Positions 35,747-43,580 of a stretch of DNA of 64,000 nucleotides are shown in pieces (within the stretch, counting starts at the first letter, position 1; each line of letters begins with the position of its first letter). The DNA lies in contig NZ_JHVL01000003.1 of assembly GCF_000620125.1 (NCBI RefSeq), forward strand, positions 62,001 through 126,000, written 5' to 3'. Source of the stretch: Clostridiisalibacter paucivorans DSM 22131 (GTDB lineage Bacteria > Bacillota > Clostridia > Tissierellales > Clostridiisalibacteraceae). Below the pieces are notes generated by a model that was given only the letters and a program-made list of their open reading frames with translations, made no database searches and was not told where the DNA came from. Both the position numbers and the translations under genes were made by a program.

Positions 35747-36301
35747 TTAGCATTTCAATTTGAAAAATGATACTCCAGTGTCTCCATATCTTCTGCTGTC
35801 TATTTTGTAAATATTACCAACAAAGTCTGGTAAAGATAATTTAGATTCATGTTCTACTATGACTCCGCTATCTTGTTTCAATAATGCATGTCTATCTATT
35901 TCTTTTAACACTGGCATTATAAGCTCTTCATTATATGGTGGATCTAAAAATATATATTTAAATTTTACATTTTTTCTACCTAAAATAGCAATAGCATTCT
36001 TACTATTATTTTTATATATATTAGCTTTATCTATCAATTTAGTATTTATTAAATTTTCTTTTATAATTTTTATGCTGTCAATATGATTATCTATAAAAAA
36101 ACATTTTTTTGCTCCTCTACTTAAAAACTCTATCCCCATACTGCCTGTACCTGAAAAAAGATCTAAAACAATATCATCATCTTTTATATCGCCTATTATG
36201 TTGAATATAGACTCTTTAATTCTATCTGATGTAGGTCTTATTCTCAGACCCTTAGGCGTCTTTAGTTTACGACCTTTAGCACTACCTGTTATAACTCTCA
36301 A
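35747..36301 (-). CDS. rsmD: 16S rRNA (guanine966-N2)-methyltransferase RsmD
   Basis: SAM-dependent methyltransferase; GTGSMGIEFLSRGA is the SAM-binding motif I/II region and FLDPPYNE the catalytic N-methylation motif. RVITGSAKGRKL at the start and RPTSDRIKESIFN are family blocks. TTG start after GGGAGG, spacing 11, 184 residues. Confidence 0.95.
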   Translation of the reverse strand: MRVITGSAKGRKLKTPKGLRIRPTSDRIKESIFNIIGDIKDDDIVLDLFSGTGSMGIEFLSRGAKKCFFIDNHIDSIKIIKENLINTKLIDKANIYKNNSKNAIAILGRKNVKFKYIFLDPPYNEELIMPVLKEIDRHALLKQDSGVIVEHESKLSLPDFVGNIYKIDSRRYGDTGVSFFKLKC

Positions 36302-36330
36302 TATTATTAATACCTCCCAACACTCTAATA

Positions 36331-36359
36331 TTTATATTTTAGCACATTACTTTATACAA
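36331..36359 (-). promoter_or_regulatory. Putative promoter for rsmD-coaD
   Basis: TTGTAT (36354-36359), 17 bases, TATAAA (36331-36336) on the minus strand. It lies between the recG terminator and the rsmD ribosome site, so the three-gene group is likely its own unit. Confidence 0.55.
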
Positions 36360-36360
36360 C

Positions 36361-36390
36361 ACAAAGAAAAGCTGACTAAAAAGTCAGCTT
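36361..36390 (-). terminator. Terminator of recG
   Basis: A 9-bp perfect stem (AAGCTGACT / AGTCAGCTT) with a 4-base loop contains the recG stop codon, followed on the minus strand by TTCTTTG. The U-tract is broken but the stem is good. Confidence 0.75.
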
Positions 36391-38453
36391 AGAGTTATAT
36401 CTTCAATTCTATCTCCGAACATATATATAATATGCTCCTTAAGTTTCGTATATTTTTTAGATTGCAAATATTGGTCTTGTTTTAAAATATAACTTGCCAC
36501 CTTCTGAGATAACTTCAATAATTTCATATCAGTAAATATATTTGCTATTTTCAAATCAGGCAATCCATGTTGTCGTGTGCCAAAAAATTCTCCAGGACCT
36601 CTTAGTTTCAAATCTTTTTCCGAAATTACAAACCCATCAGTAGTCTGTTCCATTATTTTCATTCTTTCTCTAGCTATTTGACTTTTTCCTTCACTAATTA
36701 ATATGCAATATGACTGATATTCTCCCCTTCCAACACGTCCTCTCAGCTGATGGAGTTGGGCTAGACCAAACCTCTCTGCATTTTCTATTACTATTATATT
36801 TGCATTGGGCACATTTACTCCCACCTCTATTACTGTAGTAGATACCAATACATCTATATTACCTTTTTTGAATTCATTCATTATATTGTCTTTTTCTTTC
36901 CCCTTCATCTTACCATGAAGAAGCCCTGACCTCAAATCAACAAAATATTTTTTAAGACTATTATATAATTCTGTTGCTGATTGTAAAGATAATTCTTCAG
37001 AGTCTTCCACAAGGGGACAAACAATATAAGCTTGTCTTCCTTCTTTTACCTGTTTTTTTATAAAGTTGTAAACTCTGTTTTTCATTTTTGCTATTGTAGC
37101 ATAAGTTTCTATTTTCTTTCTACCAGGAGGCAGTTCATCTATTATAGAAATGTCTAAATCACCATATAATATTAAGGCCAATGTCCTTGGTATAGGAGTA
37201 GCAGTCATTACCAACACATCAGGATTTTTGCCTTTTTGAGTTAACAATGCCCTTTGTTTTACTCCAAATCTATGTTGCTCATCAGTTATTACTAGACCTA
37301 GTTTGTTAAATTTAACTGTATCTTGAATCAAAGCATGGGTTCCTACTAGTATATCTATTTCCCCCTCTCGGGTTCTCTTTAGTATATCATTCTTTTTCTT
37401 GGCAGAAATATTTCCTATCAATAGTTCGCATTTAATTCCATAATCATCCAACATTTCACTAATGCTTTCATAATGTTGAGTAGCTAATATTTCCGTTGGC
37501 GCCATCATTACTGCTTGATATCCACTTCTAATGGCCTTAAACATAGCCATAATAGCCACAATAGTCTTTCCTGAACCTACATCTCCTTGTACCAACCTAC
37601 TCATTACTTTAGGAGATTCCATATCTTTTGAGATTTCATTAAATACTTTCTGTTGTGCCTTTGTTAAACTAAATGGTAATTTATTAATAAATTCCTTTAT
37701 CTCAATTACATCGTCAAACTTAATTCCTTGACTTTTATGACTATTTTTATGCTTTATTAAATAAAGACCTAACTGTAACAATAAAAACTCTTCAAGGGCT
37801 AACCTTTGTTTAGCCTTTAAATAATCACTCCTTGTTTTTGGAAAGTGTATATTAACCAATGCATTCTGTATAGAATATAATTTTAGAGATTCAACTATAT
37901 CTTTAGGTAAAATATCATCTACCTCATTGACCACAGCATTTAAGGCATTCTCTACTATTTTCATTATTTCATTATTACTTATACCCTTGGTCAAGGGATA
38001 TATGGGAATAATTCTCCCTACCCTTTTATTTTGTCCATCATCTTTTTCTATTGCTGGACTATTAATTTGTATCTGCCCATATTTCATCTTTATTTTACCA
38101 CTTACTTTAATTATACTGCCCATCTTTAAACTATCTAAGATATAATTTTGATTAAACCATACAAGATAGGCCACCCCTGTGCCATCTGAAACGGGAACCT
38201 TAATTATACTCATACCCCTTCTAGGCCTTGATATACTAGGTGCTCCAGATATCTTAACCTTTAGGTTAGCCTTTTCATCATTTTTACAATCTTTAATTTT
38301 ATTAAAGCTACCTCTATCTTCATAGGATCTAGGAAAATAATAAATTAAATCTCTAACATTTTCTATACCCATTTTCTTTAAAACTTTAGCTCTTTTGGGG
38401 CCTACTCCTTTTATGTATTGAACTGAAGAATATAAACTATTCAATCTAATCAC
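36384..38453 (-). CDS. recG: ATP-dependent DNA helicase RecG
   Basis: Superfamily 2 helicase that regresses stalled forks and remodels branched DNA. The N-terminal wedge (OB) domain spans about 60-150. Walker A is GDVGSGKTIVA, Walker B is DEQHRFG, and MTATPIPRTLAL is motif III. The C-terminal helicase half has STTVIEVGVNVPNA and QLRGRVGRG. The 689 residues are normal. A GTTAGTAG-family repeat lies just upstream. Confidence 0.97.
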   Translation of the reverse strand: MIRLNSLYSSVQYIKGVGPKRAKVLKKMGIENVRDLIYYFPRSYEDRGSFNKIKDCKNDEKANLKVKISGAPSISRPRRGMSIIKVPVSDGTGVAYLVWFNQNYILDSLKMGSIIKVSGKIKMKYGQIQINSPAIEKDDGQNKRVGRIIPIYPLTKGISNNEIMKIVENALNAVVNEVDDILPKDIVESLKLYSIQNALVNIHFPKTRSDYLKAKQRLALEEFLLLQLGLYLIKHKNSHKSQGIKFDDVIEIKEFINKLPFSLTKAQQKVFNEISKDMESPKVMSRLVQGDVGSGKTIVAIMAMFKAIRSGYQAVMMAPTEILATQHYESISEMLDDYGIKCELLIGNISAKKKNDILKRTREGEIDILVGTHALIQDTVKFNKLGLVITDEQHRFGVKQRALLTQKGKNPDVLVMTATPIPRTLALILYGDLDISIIDELPPGRKKIETYATIAKMKNRVYNFIKKQVKEGRQAYIVCPLVEDSEELSLQSATELYNSLKKYFVDLRSGLLHGKMKGKEKDNIMNEFKKGNIDVLVSTTVIEVGVNVPNANIIVIENAERFGLAQLHQLRGRVGRGEYQSYCILISEGKSQIARERMKIMEQTTDGFVISEKDLKLRGPGEFFGTRQHGLPDLKIANIFTDMKLLKLSQKVASYILKQDQYLQSKKYTKLKEHIIYMFGDRIEDITLS

Positions 38454-38494
38454 CTCTAATAAATCAGCTTCTATCTCAATTAAAAATAAAAACA

Positions 38495-38588
38495 GTTAGT
38501 AGCTAGTTGCTAGTAATCAATAGACCAATGATGAAATTCTATAGATTTCTACCATAACCTACTAACTACCAACTGCTAAACTACTAAC
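38495..38588. repeat. GTTAGTAG hairpin repeat, copy 1
   Basis: Starts GTTAGTAGCTAGTTGCTAG and ends with CTACTAAC; the outer 8 bp are perfectly complementary and the rest pairs imperfectly (the right arm reads GTTAGTAG, then CAGTTGGTAGTTAGTAG when reversed). It fills the recG-yloV gap. Related elements occur at 54398 and 60702. Confidence 0.65.
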
Positions 38589-38592
38589 TATA

Positions 38593-40227
38593 TTATTCTA
38601 TAGAGAATATATAATAATATAAAGGCTGTCCACCATAGACTACTTCTATATCATAATCCTCCAATTCCTTCTCTAAGGATTGTGATAATTTTTCGGCTTC
38701 CTCTTCAGACACATCGTTTCCATAAAATATAGTTATAAGGTCATTGTCCTCTTCTATTGTGTTCTTTAATAATTCCATGGACACATTCTCAATATCATCA
38801 CCTACTGATAATATCTCTCCATTACAAATACCTATTATGTCATCTTTATTGATTTCTTTATCATCTATATTAGTATCTCTAACTGCATAGGTAACCTGTC
38901 CTGTTTTTACATGTTCAAATGCATCTGTCATATTTTCTATGTTTTTATCTATATCCATATCACTTTCAAAGGCCAACAAAGCAGCTACACCTTGAGGTAT
39001 AGTTTTAGTTGGCAATACATATATGTTTCTATCACTTAGATCTTTAGCTTGATTTGCAGCTAATATTATATTACCGTTATTAGGCAAAATTATTATACTC
39101 TCGCCTTTTACCTCATTTATAGCTTTAATTATATCTTCAGTGCTAGGATTCATAGTCTGCCCACCAGGTATTATATAATCAACTTTAAGCTCTCTAAACA
39201 CGTCAGCTATACCATCACCCATAGCCACAGAAATAAAACTATATTTTTTGTATTCTTCTTCCCCATATTTGTCATTATCATTTATATGATCTTCTTTATC
39301 GTCTAATACTTTATTCTGATGTTGATATCTCATATTATCTATCTTTATATCTATAAGTTCTCCTGATTTAAGTGCCTCTTCTATAACTTTTCCTGGATTA
39401 TTGGTATGTATGTGTACTTTCACTACATCTTCTCCACCTACAACCATCAAAGAATCACCATAAAAAGATATCTTTTGTCTAAACTCATTTTCGTCTACTT
39501 TAGCCTTATTAATAATAAATTCGGTACAATATCCAAATTTAATGTCAGTAGCTGGATCAGTATCCCTTTCGTTAGAGTAATCAGAATAATCTTCAAGTAC
39601 AGCCGATTCTTTTCCCATCAAACCATCTAAAATTCCCTTTAATATATATATTAATCCCTTGCCACCTGCATCTACTACTCCAGCCGTTTTCAAGACATCT
39701 AACATCTCTGGAGTTCTCTCTAATGCCTCTTGTCCATGATTTATAACTGTCTCTAAAAACACTTGTATATCCTTCTCTTGACGATATATCTCCATAGCCT
39801 TTTCTGCACATTCTCTAGCAACAGTCAATATAGTACCTTCTATAGGTTTCATTACCGCTTTATATGCAGTATCCGATGCCATTCTAAATCCTTCAGCCAA
39901 TACCTTTACATCTAATCTTTTTTTACCTTGAAGACCTTTACTAAACCCTCTAAATAATTGAGATAATATTACTCCGGAATTTCCTCTAGCCCCCATCAAA
40001 GAACCTTTAGCTATCCCTTTAACTATATCATCTATATTATTGGAATCTATATTTTTTATTTCCTTTGCTGCCGATTGAATAGTCAACGACATATTAGTGC
40101 CTGTGTCTCCATCTGGCACCGGAAAAACATTCAGGGCATTGACACCTTCTTTATTCTTCTCAAGGGTATTTGCTCCCACTATAAAAGCCTTCTTAAGCAA
40201 ATCCCCATCTATATATTCAATTTTCAA
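38593..40227 (-). CDS. YloV/FakA-type DAK2 domain kinase
   Basis: A 544-residue protein with an N-terminal DAK2 nucleotide-binding domain (NVFPVPDGDTGTNMSLT, GARGNSGVILSQLFRG, DAGGKGL) and a C-terminal DegV-like/EDD domain. In S. aureus the equivalent, FakA, phosphorylates fatty acids bound by FakB proteins; in Bacillus it is YloV. It follows yloU by about 18 bases, the conserved pair. Fatty-acid kinase activity is inferred from family. Confidence 0.9.
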   Translation of the reverse strand: MKIEYIDGDLLKKAFIVGANTLEKNKEGVNALNVFPVPDGDTGTNMSLTIQSAAKEIKNIDSNNIDDIVKGIAKGSLMGARGNSGVILSQLFRGFSKGLQGKKRLDVKVLAEGFRMASDTAYKAVMKPIEGTILTVARECAEKAMEIYRQEKDIQVFLETVINHGQEALERTPEMLDVLKTAGVVDAGGKGLIYILKGILDGLMGKESAVLEDYSDYSNERDTDPATDIKFGYCTEFIINKAKVDENEFRQKISFYGDSLMVVGGEDVVKVHIHTNNPGKVIEEALKSGELIDIKIDNMRYQHQNKVLDDKEDHINDNDKYGEEEYKKYSFISVAMGDGIADVFRELKVDYIIPGGQTMNPSTEDIIKAINEVKGESIIILPNNGNIILAANQAKDLSDRNIYVLPTKTIPQGVAALLAFESDMDIDKNIENMTDAFEHVKTGQVTYAVRDTNIDDKEINKDDIIGICNGEILSVGDDIENVSMELLKNTIEEDNDLITIFYGNDVSEEEAEKLSQSLEKELEDYDIEVVYGGQPLYYYIFSIE

Positions 40228-40245
40228 AATCAGTACCTCCTTAAT

Positions 40246-40602
40246 TTACTTTTGTACTCTTACCCCTTGTACATATACGTTTATTCTTTCAACTTCCATA
40301 CCTGTCATATTTTCAATATTATATTTCACCTTATCTATTATATTATTGGCTACTACAGATATTTTCACACCAAACTGTACTACTATATATAAATTTATCG
40401 AAACTTTATTTTCAACTGTACTAACCTTTACTCCTTTTGTTAAATGTTCCTTTTTTAAAAGCTTAACTAAACCATCTGTTGCATTCCTACTTGCCATACC
40501 TACTAATCCATAACATTCCATAGCAGCCATGCCAGCTATTGTAGCTATAACAGTATCATCAACATTTACACTACCATATTGGTTAACTATTTTACTAGGC
40601 AT
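40246..40602 (-). CDS. yloU: Asp23/Gls24 family protein YloU
   Basis: A 118-residue Asp23 family protein of the type paired with YloV. Family blocks are GSVNVDDTVIATIAGMAAMECYGLVGMA and GVKISVVANNIIDKVKYNIENMTGMEV. The ATG at 40602 has GGGAGG seven bases before it; the longest frame adds 18 residues that lack conservation. Function is not well defined; association with cell envelope stress in relatives. Confidence 0.9.
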   Translation of the reverse strand: MPSKIVNQYGSVNVDDTVIATIAGMAAMECYGLVGMASRNATDGLVKLLKKEHLTKGVKVSTVENKVSINLYIVVQFGVKISVVANNIIDKVKYNIENMTGMEVERINVYVQGVRVQK

Positions 40603-40637
40603 TAACAGGCCTCCCTTTAAATCTTTTTTATATATAT

Positions 40638-40666
40638 ATTCTACATTATATTTCATATCTAATCAA
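40638..40666 (-). promoter_or_regulatory. Putative promoter for yloU-yloV
   Basis: TTGATT (40661-40666), 17 bases, TAGAAT (40638-40643) on the minus strand, about 35 bases before the yloU start. It faces away from the rpmB promoter. Confidence 0.45.
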
Positions 40667-40743
40667 CACATGTAGAATTTCATTATATACTTGATTTATT
40701 CCCAATATATTATAATACAAACATACAATTTTTAAAATAGATA

Positions 40744-40773
40744 TTGCAATTATATGTTATACTGTGTTAAAAT
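40744..40773 (+). promoter_or_regulatory. Putative promoter for rpmB
   Basis: TTGCAA (40744-40749), 18 bases, TAAAAT (40768-40773) preceded by TGT (extended -10). About 50 bases before the rpmB GTG. Confidence 0.5.
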
Positions 40774-40825
40774 AGTGATGTTTATAGTGTATTAGTTATG
40801 TTCCGTAGTTAAGGAGGTGTTTTTT

Positions 40826-41017
40826 GTGGCAAATTACTGTGAAGTATGTGGAAAAGGAAAAATGAGTGGTAACAATGTTAGTTTTTCTATGCGTCATTCA
40901 AGAAGAACTTGGAAACCAAATATTAGAAAAGTAAAAGTAGTTATTGATGGAACACCAAGAAGAATGAATGTATGTACAAGATGTTTAAGGTCTGATAAAG
41001 TAAAAAGGGCTTTATAG
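40826..41017 (+). CDS. rpmB: 50S ribosomal protein L28
   Basis: A 63-residue zinc-type L28 with CEVCGKGKMSGNNVSFSMR, RRTWKPNIRKV and CTRCLRSDKV. The start is a GTG with AAGGAGGTG seven bases upstream; the longer frame adds three residues. It is monocistronic on the plus strand, opposite to its neighbours, as in B. subtilis. Confidence 0.96.
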   Translation: MANYCEVCGKGKMSGNNVSFSMRHSRRTWKPNIRKVKVVIDGTPRRMNVCTRCLRSDKVKRAL

Positions 41018-41024
41018 ATATCAT

Positions 41025-41056
41025 GGCTCCTCGTTTAAAGGGGCCTTTTACTTTAT
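41025..41056 (+). terminator. Terminator of rpmB
   Basis: GGCTCCT / AGGGGCC stem (7 bp with one G-U pair), 7-base loop, then TTTTACTTTATT on the plus strand, eight bases after the stop. Confidence 0.8.
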
Positions 41057-41066
41057 TATGTCCAAT

Positions 41067-41243
41067 TTAAGTCATTCTAAAAATTATCCACCCGGAAATA
41101 ACTAATAGTACGCCTAATATTAATAGCCATACTTTAAGTGGTACTACTTGAATTATTATTATACAACCTATCACAGACATAATAATAGCAATCATTTTTT
41201 TATAACTATGACAATGATACATCTTTCTTTTTTTCCATCTCAT
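41067..41243 (-). CDS. Small membrane protein, 58 residues, hypothetical
   Basis: Read directly from the sequence; not previously listed because of size. It has a basic N-terminus (MRWKKRKMYHCHSYKK) followed by two hydrophobic stretches (about 17-33 and 36-55) separated by a short VPLK turn. GGGGTG lies six bases before the ATG. It occupies the rpmB-thiN gap, otherwise 355 bases with no gene. I cannot name a family; similar small two-helix proteins occur in Clostridia. Confidence 0.6.
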   Translation of the reverse strand: MRWKKRKMYHCHSYKKMIAIIMSVIGCIIIIQVVPLKVWLLILGVLLVISGWIIFRMT

Positions 41244-41344
41244 TTATTACACCCCTATAGAGTATTGCTTTTATTTATTGTATTCTATAAAATAATATTT
41301 GTTACTAACTTTAGAAAAAAGTAATATGGTGCATTTATTAAATA

Positions 41345-41369
41345 ATAAAAAAAGACCTAAATGGTCTTT
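41345..41369 (-). terminator. Terminator of thiN
   Basis: AAAGACC / GGTCTTT 7-bp stem with 5-base loop just after the thiN stop, followed on the minus strand by TTTTTTTATTATTT. A strong intrinsic terminator that closes the rlmN-to-thiN operon. Confidence 0.85.
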
Positions 41370-41372
41370 ATA

Positions 41373-42008
41373 TTAATCCTTTGATTTAACGACTAAACAT
41401 ATACCGTCTTCAATATCTATTTCTCCCTCATCTTCTATCAATTCATTACTTATTCCCAATGTAGCAGAAAACTTTATTGTAGCTTTATTTAATTTATATT
41501 CAAATCCCTTTAATGTAATACCAGAAACATCTCCAAATATAGGTATTAGAGATATGTATTTATAATCTTCCTTTAATACCTTGCCTCTGCCAGAAAATAA
41601 AAATGCCTTATTATGGTCATTTATTATCTTTGCATCTATTCCTTTTTGAAATAAATCGTATAGAAGCATTATATTAGCTATGCTATGATCTAATCTAGAA
41701 CCTATGGCACCCAATATTGTAATTTCTGTAGCACCCTTCTCCACAGCAAAGTTTAAACACAACTCCATATCTGTATAATCTTTTTTTGTAGGAAAATCCT
41801 TTATGGGAACATTAAATCTATCGAACCATTTAAGATCATCTTCATCTATAGAATCTAGATCACCTATTATTATATTAGGGACTACAGAGGATAATTTTGC
41901 GTGCTTAGCGCCACCATCTGCACATATTATAAAATCCCCTGTATCACAAATATTTTTAATTAATTGAGGATCTCCGCCATCTCCGCTGGCTATAACAATA
42001 CATTTCAT
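41373..42008 (-). CDS. thiN: Thiamine pyrophosphokinase
   Basis: Converts thiamine to thiamine diphosphate with ATP. The family N-terminus has IASGDGGD, FIICADGGAKHA, PNIIIGDLDSID and PTKKDYTDMELCL; GAIGSRLDHSIANI is the substrate loop. The 211 residues are normal. Downstream of rpe, as in B. subtilis. No thiamine riboswitch is seen. Confidence 0.96.
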   Translation of the reverse strand: MKCIVIASGDGGDPQLIKNICDTGDFIICADGGAKHAKLSSVVPNIIIGDLDSIDEDDLKWFDRFNVPIKDFPTKKDYTDMELCLNFAVEKGATEITILGAIGSRLDHSIANIMLLYDLFQKGIDAKIINDHNKAFLFSGRGKVLKEDYKYISLIPIFGDVSGITLKGFEYKLNKATIKFSATLGISNELIEDEGEIDIEDGICLVVKSKD

Positions 42009-42017
42009 AAAATCCCT

Positions 42018-42674
42018 CTATTCTTTACATATATGTTTAAATTCTTTTACAGCCTCTAATATATTGTCCGCTTTGAATACAGCAGAACCTGCTACAAATA
42101 CATTAGCTCCCCAATCCATTACTCTATTTATATTGTCAAGCTTTATTCCTCCATCCACCTGTATATCTATATCAAGTCCCTCTCTATTGATTATATCCCT
42201 TAGGTTTCTTACTTTTCTTTCCATATTATTTATAAGCTTCTGTCCCCCAAAGCCTGGGTTTACAGTCATAATAAGAACCATGTCAATATCTGGTAGTACA
42301 TGATAAATAGATTCCAAAGGGGTTGCAGGGTTTAATGCCACAGCTGCCTTTATTCCACTATTTTTTATCATCTGAACAGTTCTATGCAAATGTATTGTTG
42401 ATTCTTGATGAACTGTTATTATATCTGCTCCAGCAGCTACAAAATCATCTATATATCTTTCAGGCTTGTCTATCATCAAGTGTACATCAAAAGGTAAATC
42501 AGTTACTTTTCTTATAGATTTTATTACTGGTGCTCCAAAGGTTATATTAGGTACAAATACACCATCCATTATATCTAGGTGTATTAAATCTGCCCCACCT
42601 TTTTCTATATACTTTATTTGCTCATATAAATTACTAAAATCAGCAGAAAGTATAGAAGGTGCAATCTTTATCAT
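42018..42674 (-). CDS. rpe: Ribulose-phosphate 3-epimerase
   Basis: Interconverts ribulose- and xylulose-5-phosphate. (beta/alpha)8 barrel with [24 protein letters not shown] (metal His/Asp), [17 protein letters not shown] and VDGGI...[12 protein letters not shown] phosphate loop. The 218 residues are normal. It lies four bases downstream of rsgA. Confidence 0.98.
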   Translation of the reverse strand: MIKIAPSILSADFSNLYEQIKYIEKGGADLIHLDIMDGVFVPNITFGAPVIKSIRKVTDLPFDVHLMIDKPERYIDDFVAAGADIITVHQESTIHLHRTVQMIKNSGIKAAVALNPATPLESIYHVLPDIDMVLIMTVNPGFGGQKLINNMERKVRNLRDIINREGLDIDIQVDGGIKLDNINRVMDWGANVFVAGSAVFKADNILEAVKEFKHICKE

Positions 42675-42678
42675 AATT

Positions 42679-43557
42679 TTAATACCTCCTGTTATTTTTT
42701 ATTTCTTGCAAAAAGTTAATATAACTGTCATATCTTGTTTTACTTATTTCTCCATCCTCTAAGCTATTTTTTATAGCACAATCAGGTTCCTTATAATGCT
42801 TACAACCATTAAATCTACATAAATGACTTTTTTCATATATTTCCTTAAAATATAATTCTAAATCTTCTTCTTGAATAAAACTTAAATCTAAAGAACTAAA
42901 ACCAGCTGTATCTACTACCCAACCACCCATATCTAATTCCAATAATTCAGCCCATCTCGTAGTATGTTTTCCTCTATTAGTTTTCTTACTTATATCACCT
43001 ACTTTAAGATTGAGACCTTTTTGAATATTATTTAAAAGAGTAGACTTCCCTACCCCTGAAGGACCTGCGAATACAGTTATCTTGTCTTTTAATACAGATT
43101 TTAATTCATCTATACCTAGTCCTTTTTTTACTGTAGTATTTATAACTTTATATCCTGCATTGCTATAAATAGTATTTATTTTTTCCAATTCTTCAACACT
43201 GGCTAAATCTATCTTATTAATACATATATATATATCTAAATCTTGACTTTCTGCTAATATTAAAAATCTGTCCAATAGCCATAAGTTAGGATCAGGCTGT
43301 TTTATAGAAAAAACTATAACAGCCTGATTTACATTAGCCACAGGAGGTCTTATAAGCTCAGTCTCTCTATCAAACAATTCCATCACATACCCTATTTTTT
43401 TATCTTCATCAGTAACTTCTATTTTAACTTTATCTCCTACTAAAGGCTTCACAGATTTTTTCCTAAACAATCCTCGTGCCCTACATTCATAAACATCATT
43501 ATTGACTTTCACATAATAAAAACCACCTATACCTTTAACTATAATGCCTTCTAGCAT
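42679..43557 (-). CDS. rsgA: Ribosome small subunit GTPase RsgA
   Basis: Circularly permuted GTPase for late 30S maturation. An OB-fold N-domain (about 1-65) precedes the G domain with NKIDL (G4) before GPSGVGKST (G1) and DTAGF (G3). The C-terminal zinc site has CRFNGCKH followed by CAI. The 292 residues are normal. It follows prkC, a widespread arrangement that links ribosome assembly to PASTA kinase signalling. Confidence 0.97.
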   Translation of the reverse strand: MLEGIIVKGIGGFYYVKVNNDVYECRARGLFRKKSVKPLVGDKVKIEVTDEDKKIGYVMELFDRETELIRPPVANVNQAVIVFSIKQPDPNLWLLDRFLILAESQDLDIYICINKIDLASVEELEKINTIYSNAGYKVINTTVKKGLGIDELKSVLKDKITVFAGPSGVGKSTLLNNIQKGLNLKVGDISKKTNRGKHTTRWAELLELDMGGWVVDTAGFSSLDLSFIQEEDLELYFKEIYEKSHLCRFNGCKHYKEPDCAIKNSLEDGEISKTRYDSYINFLQEIKNNRRY

Positions 43558-43580
43558 TAATCCACTCCTTCCTGTTATTT

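Noticed and set aside
39593-39811. 72-residue minus-strand frame inside yloV
   Set aside because: An alternate frame within a real gene on the same strand, with odd composition (many Arg, Trp, Gly) and no ribosome site.
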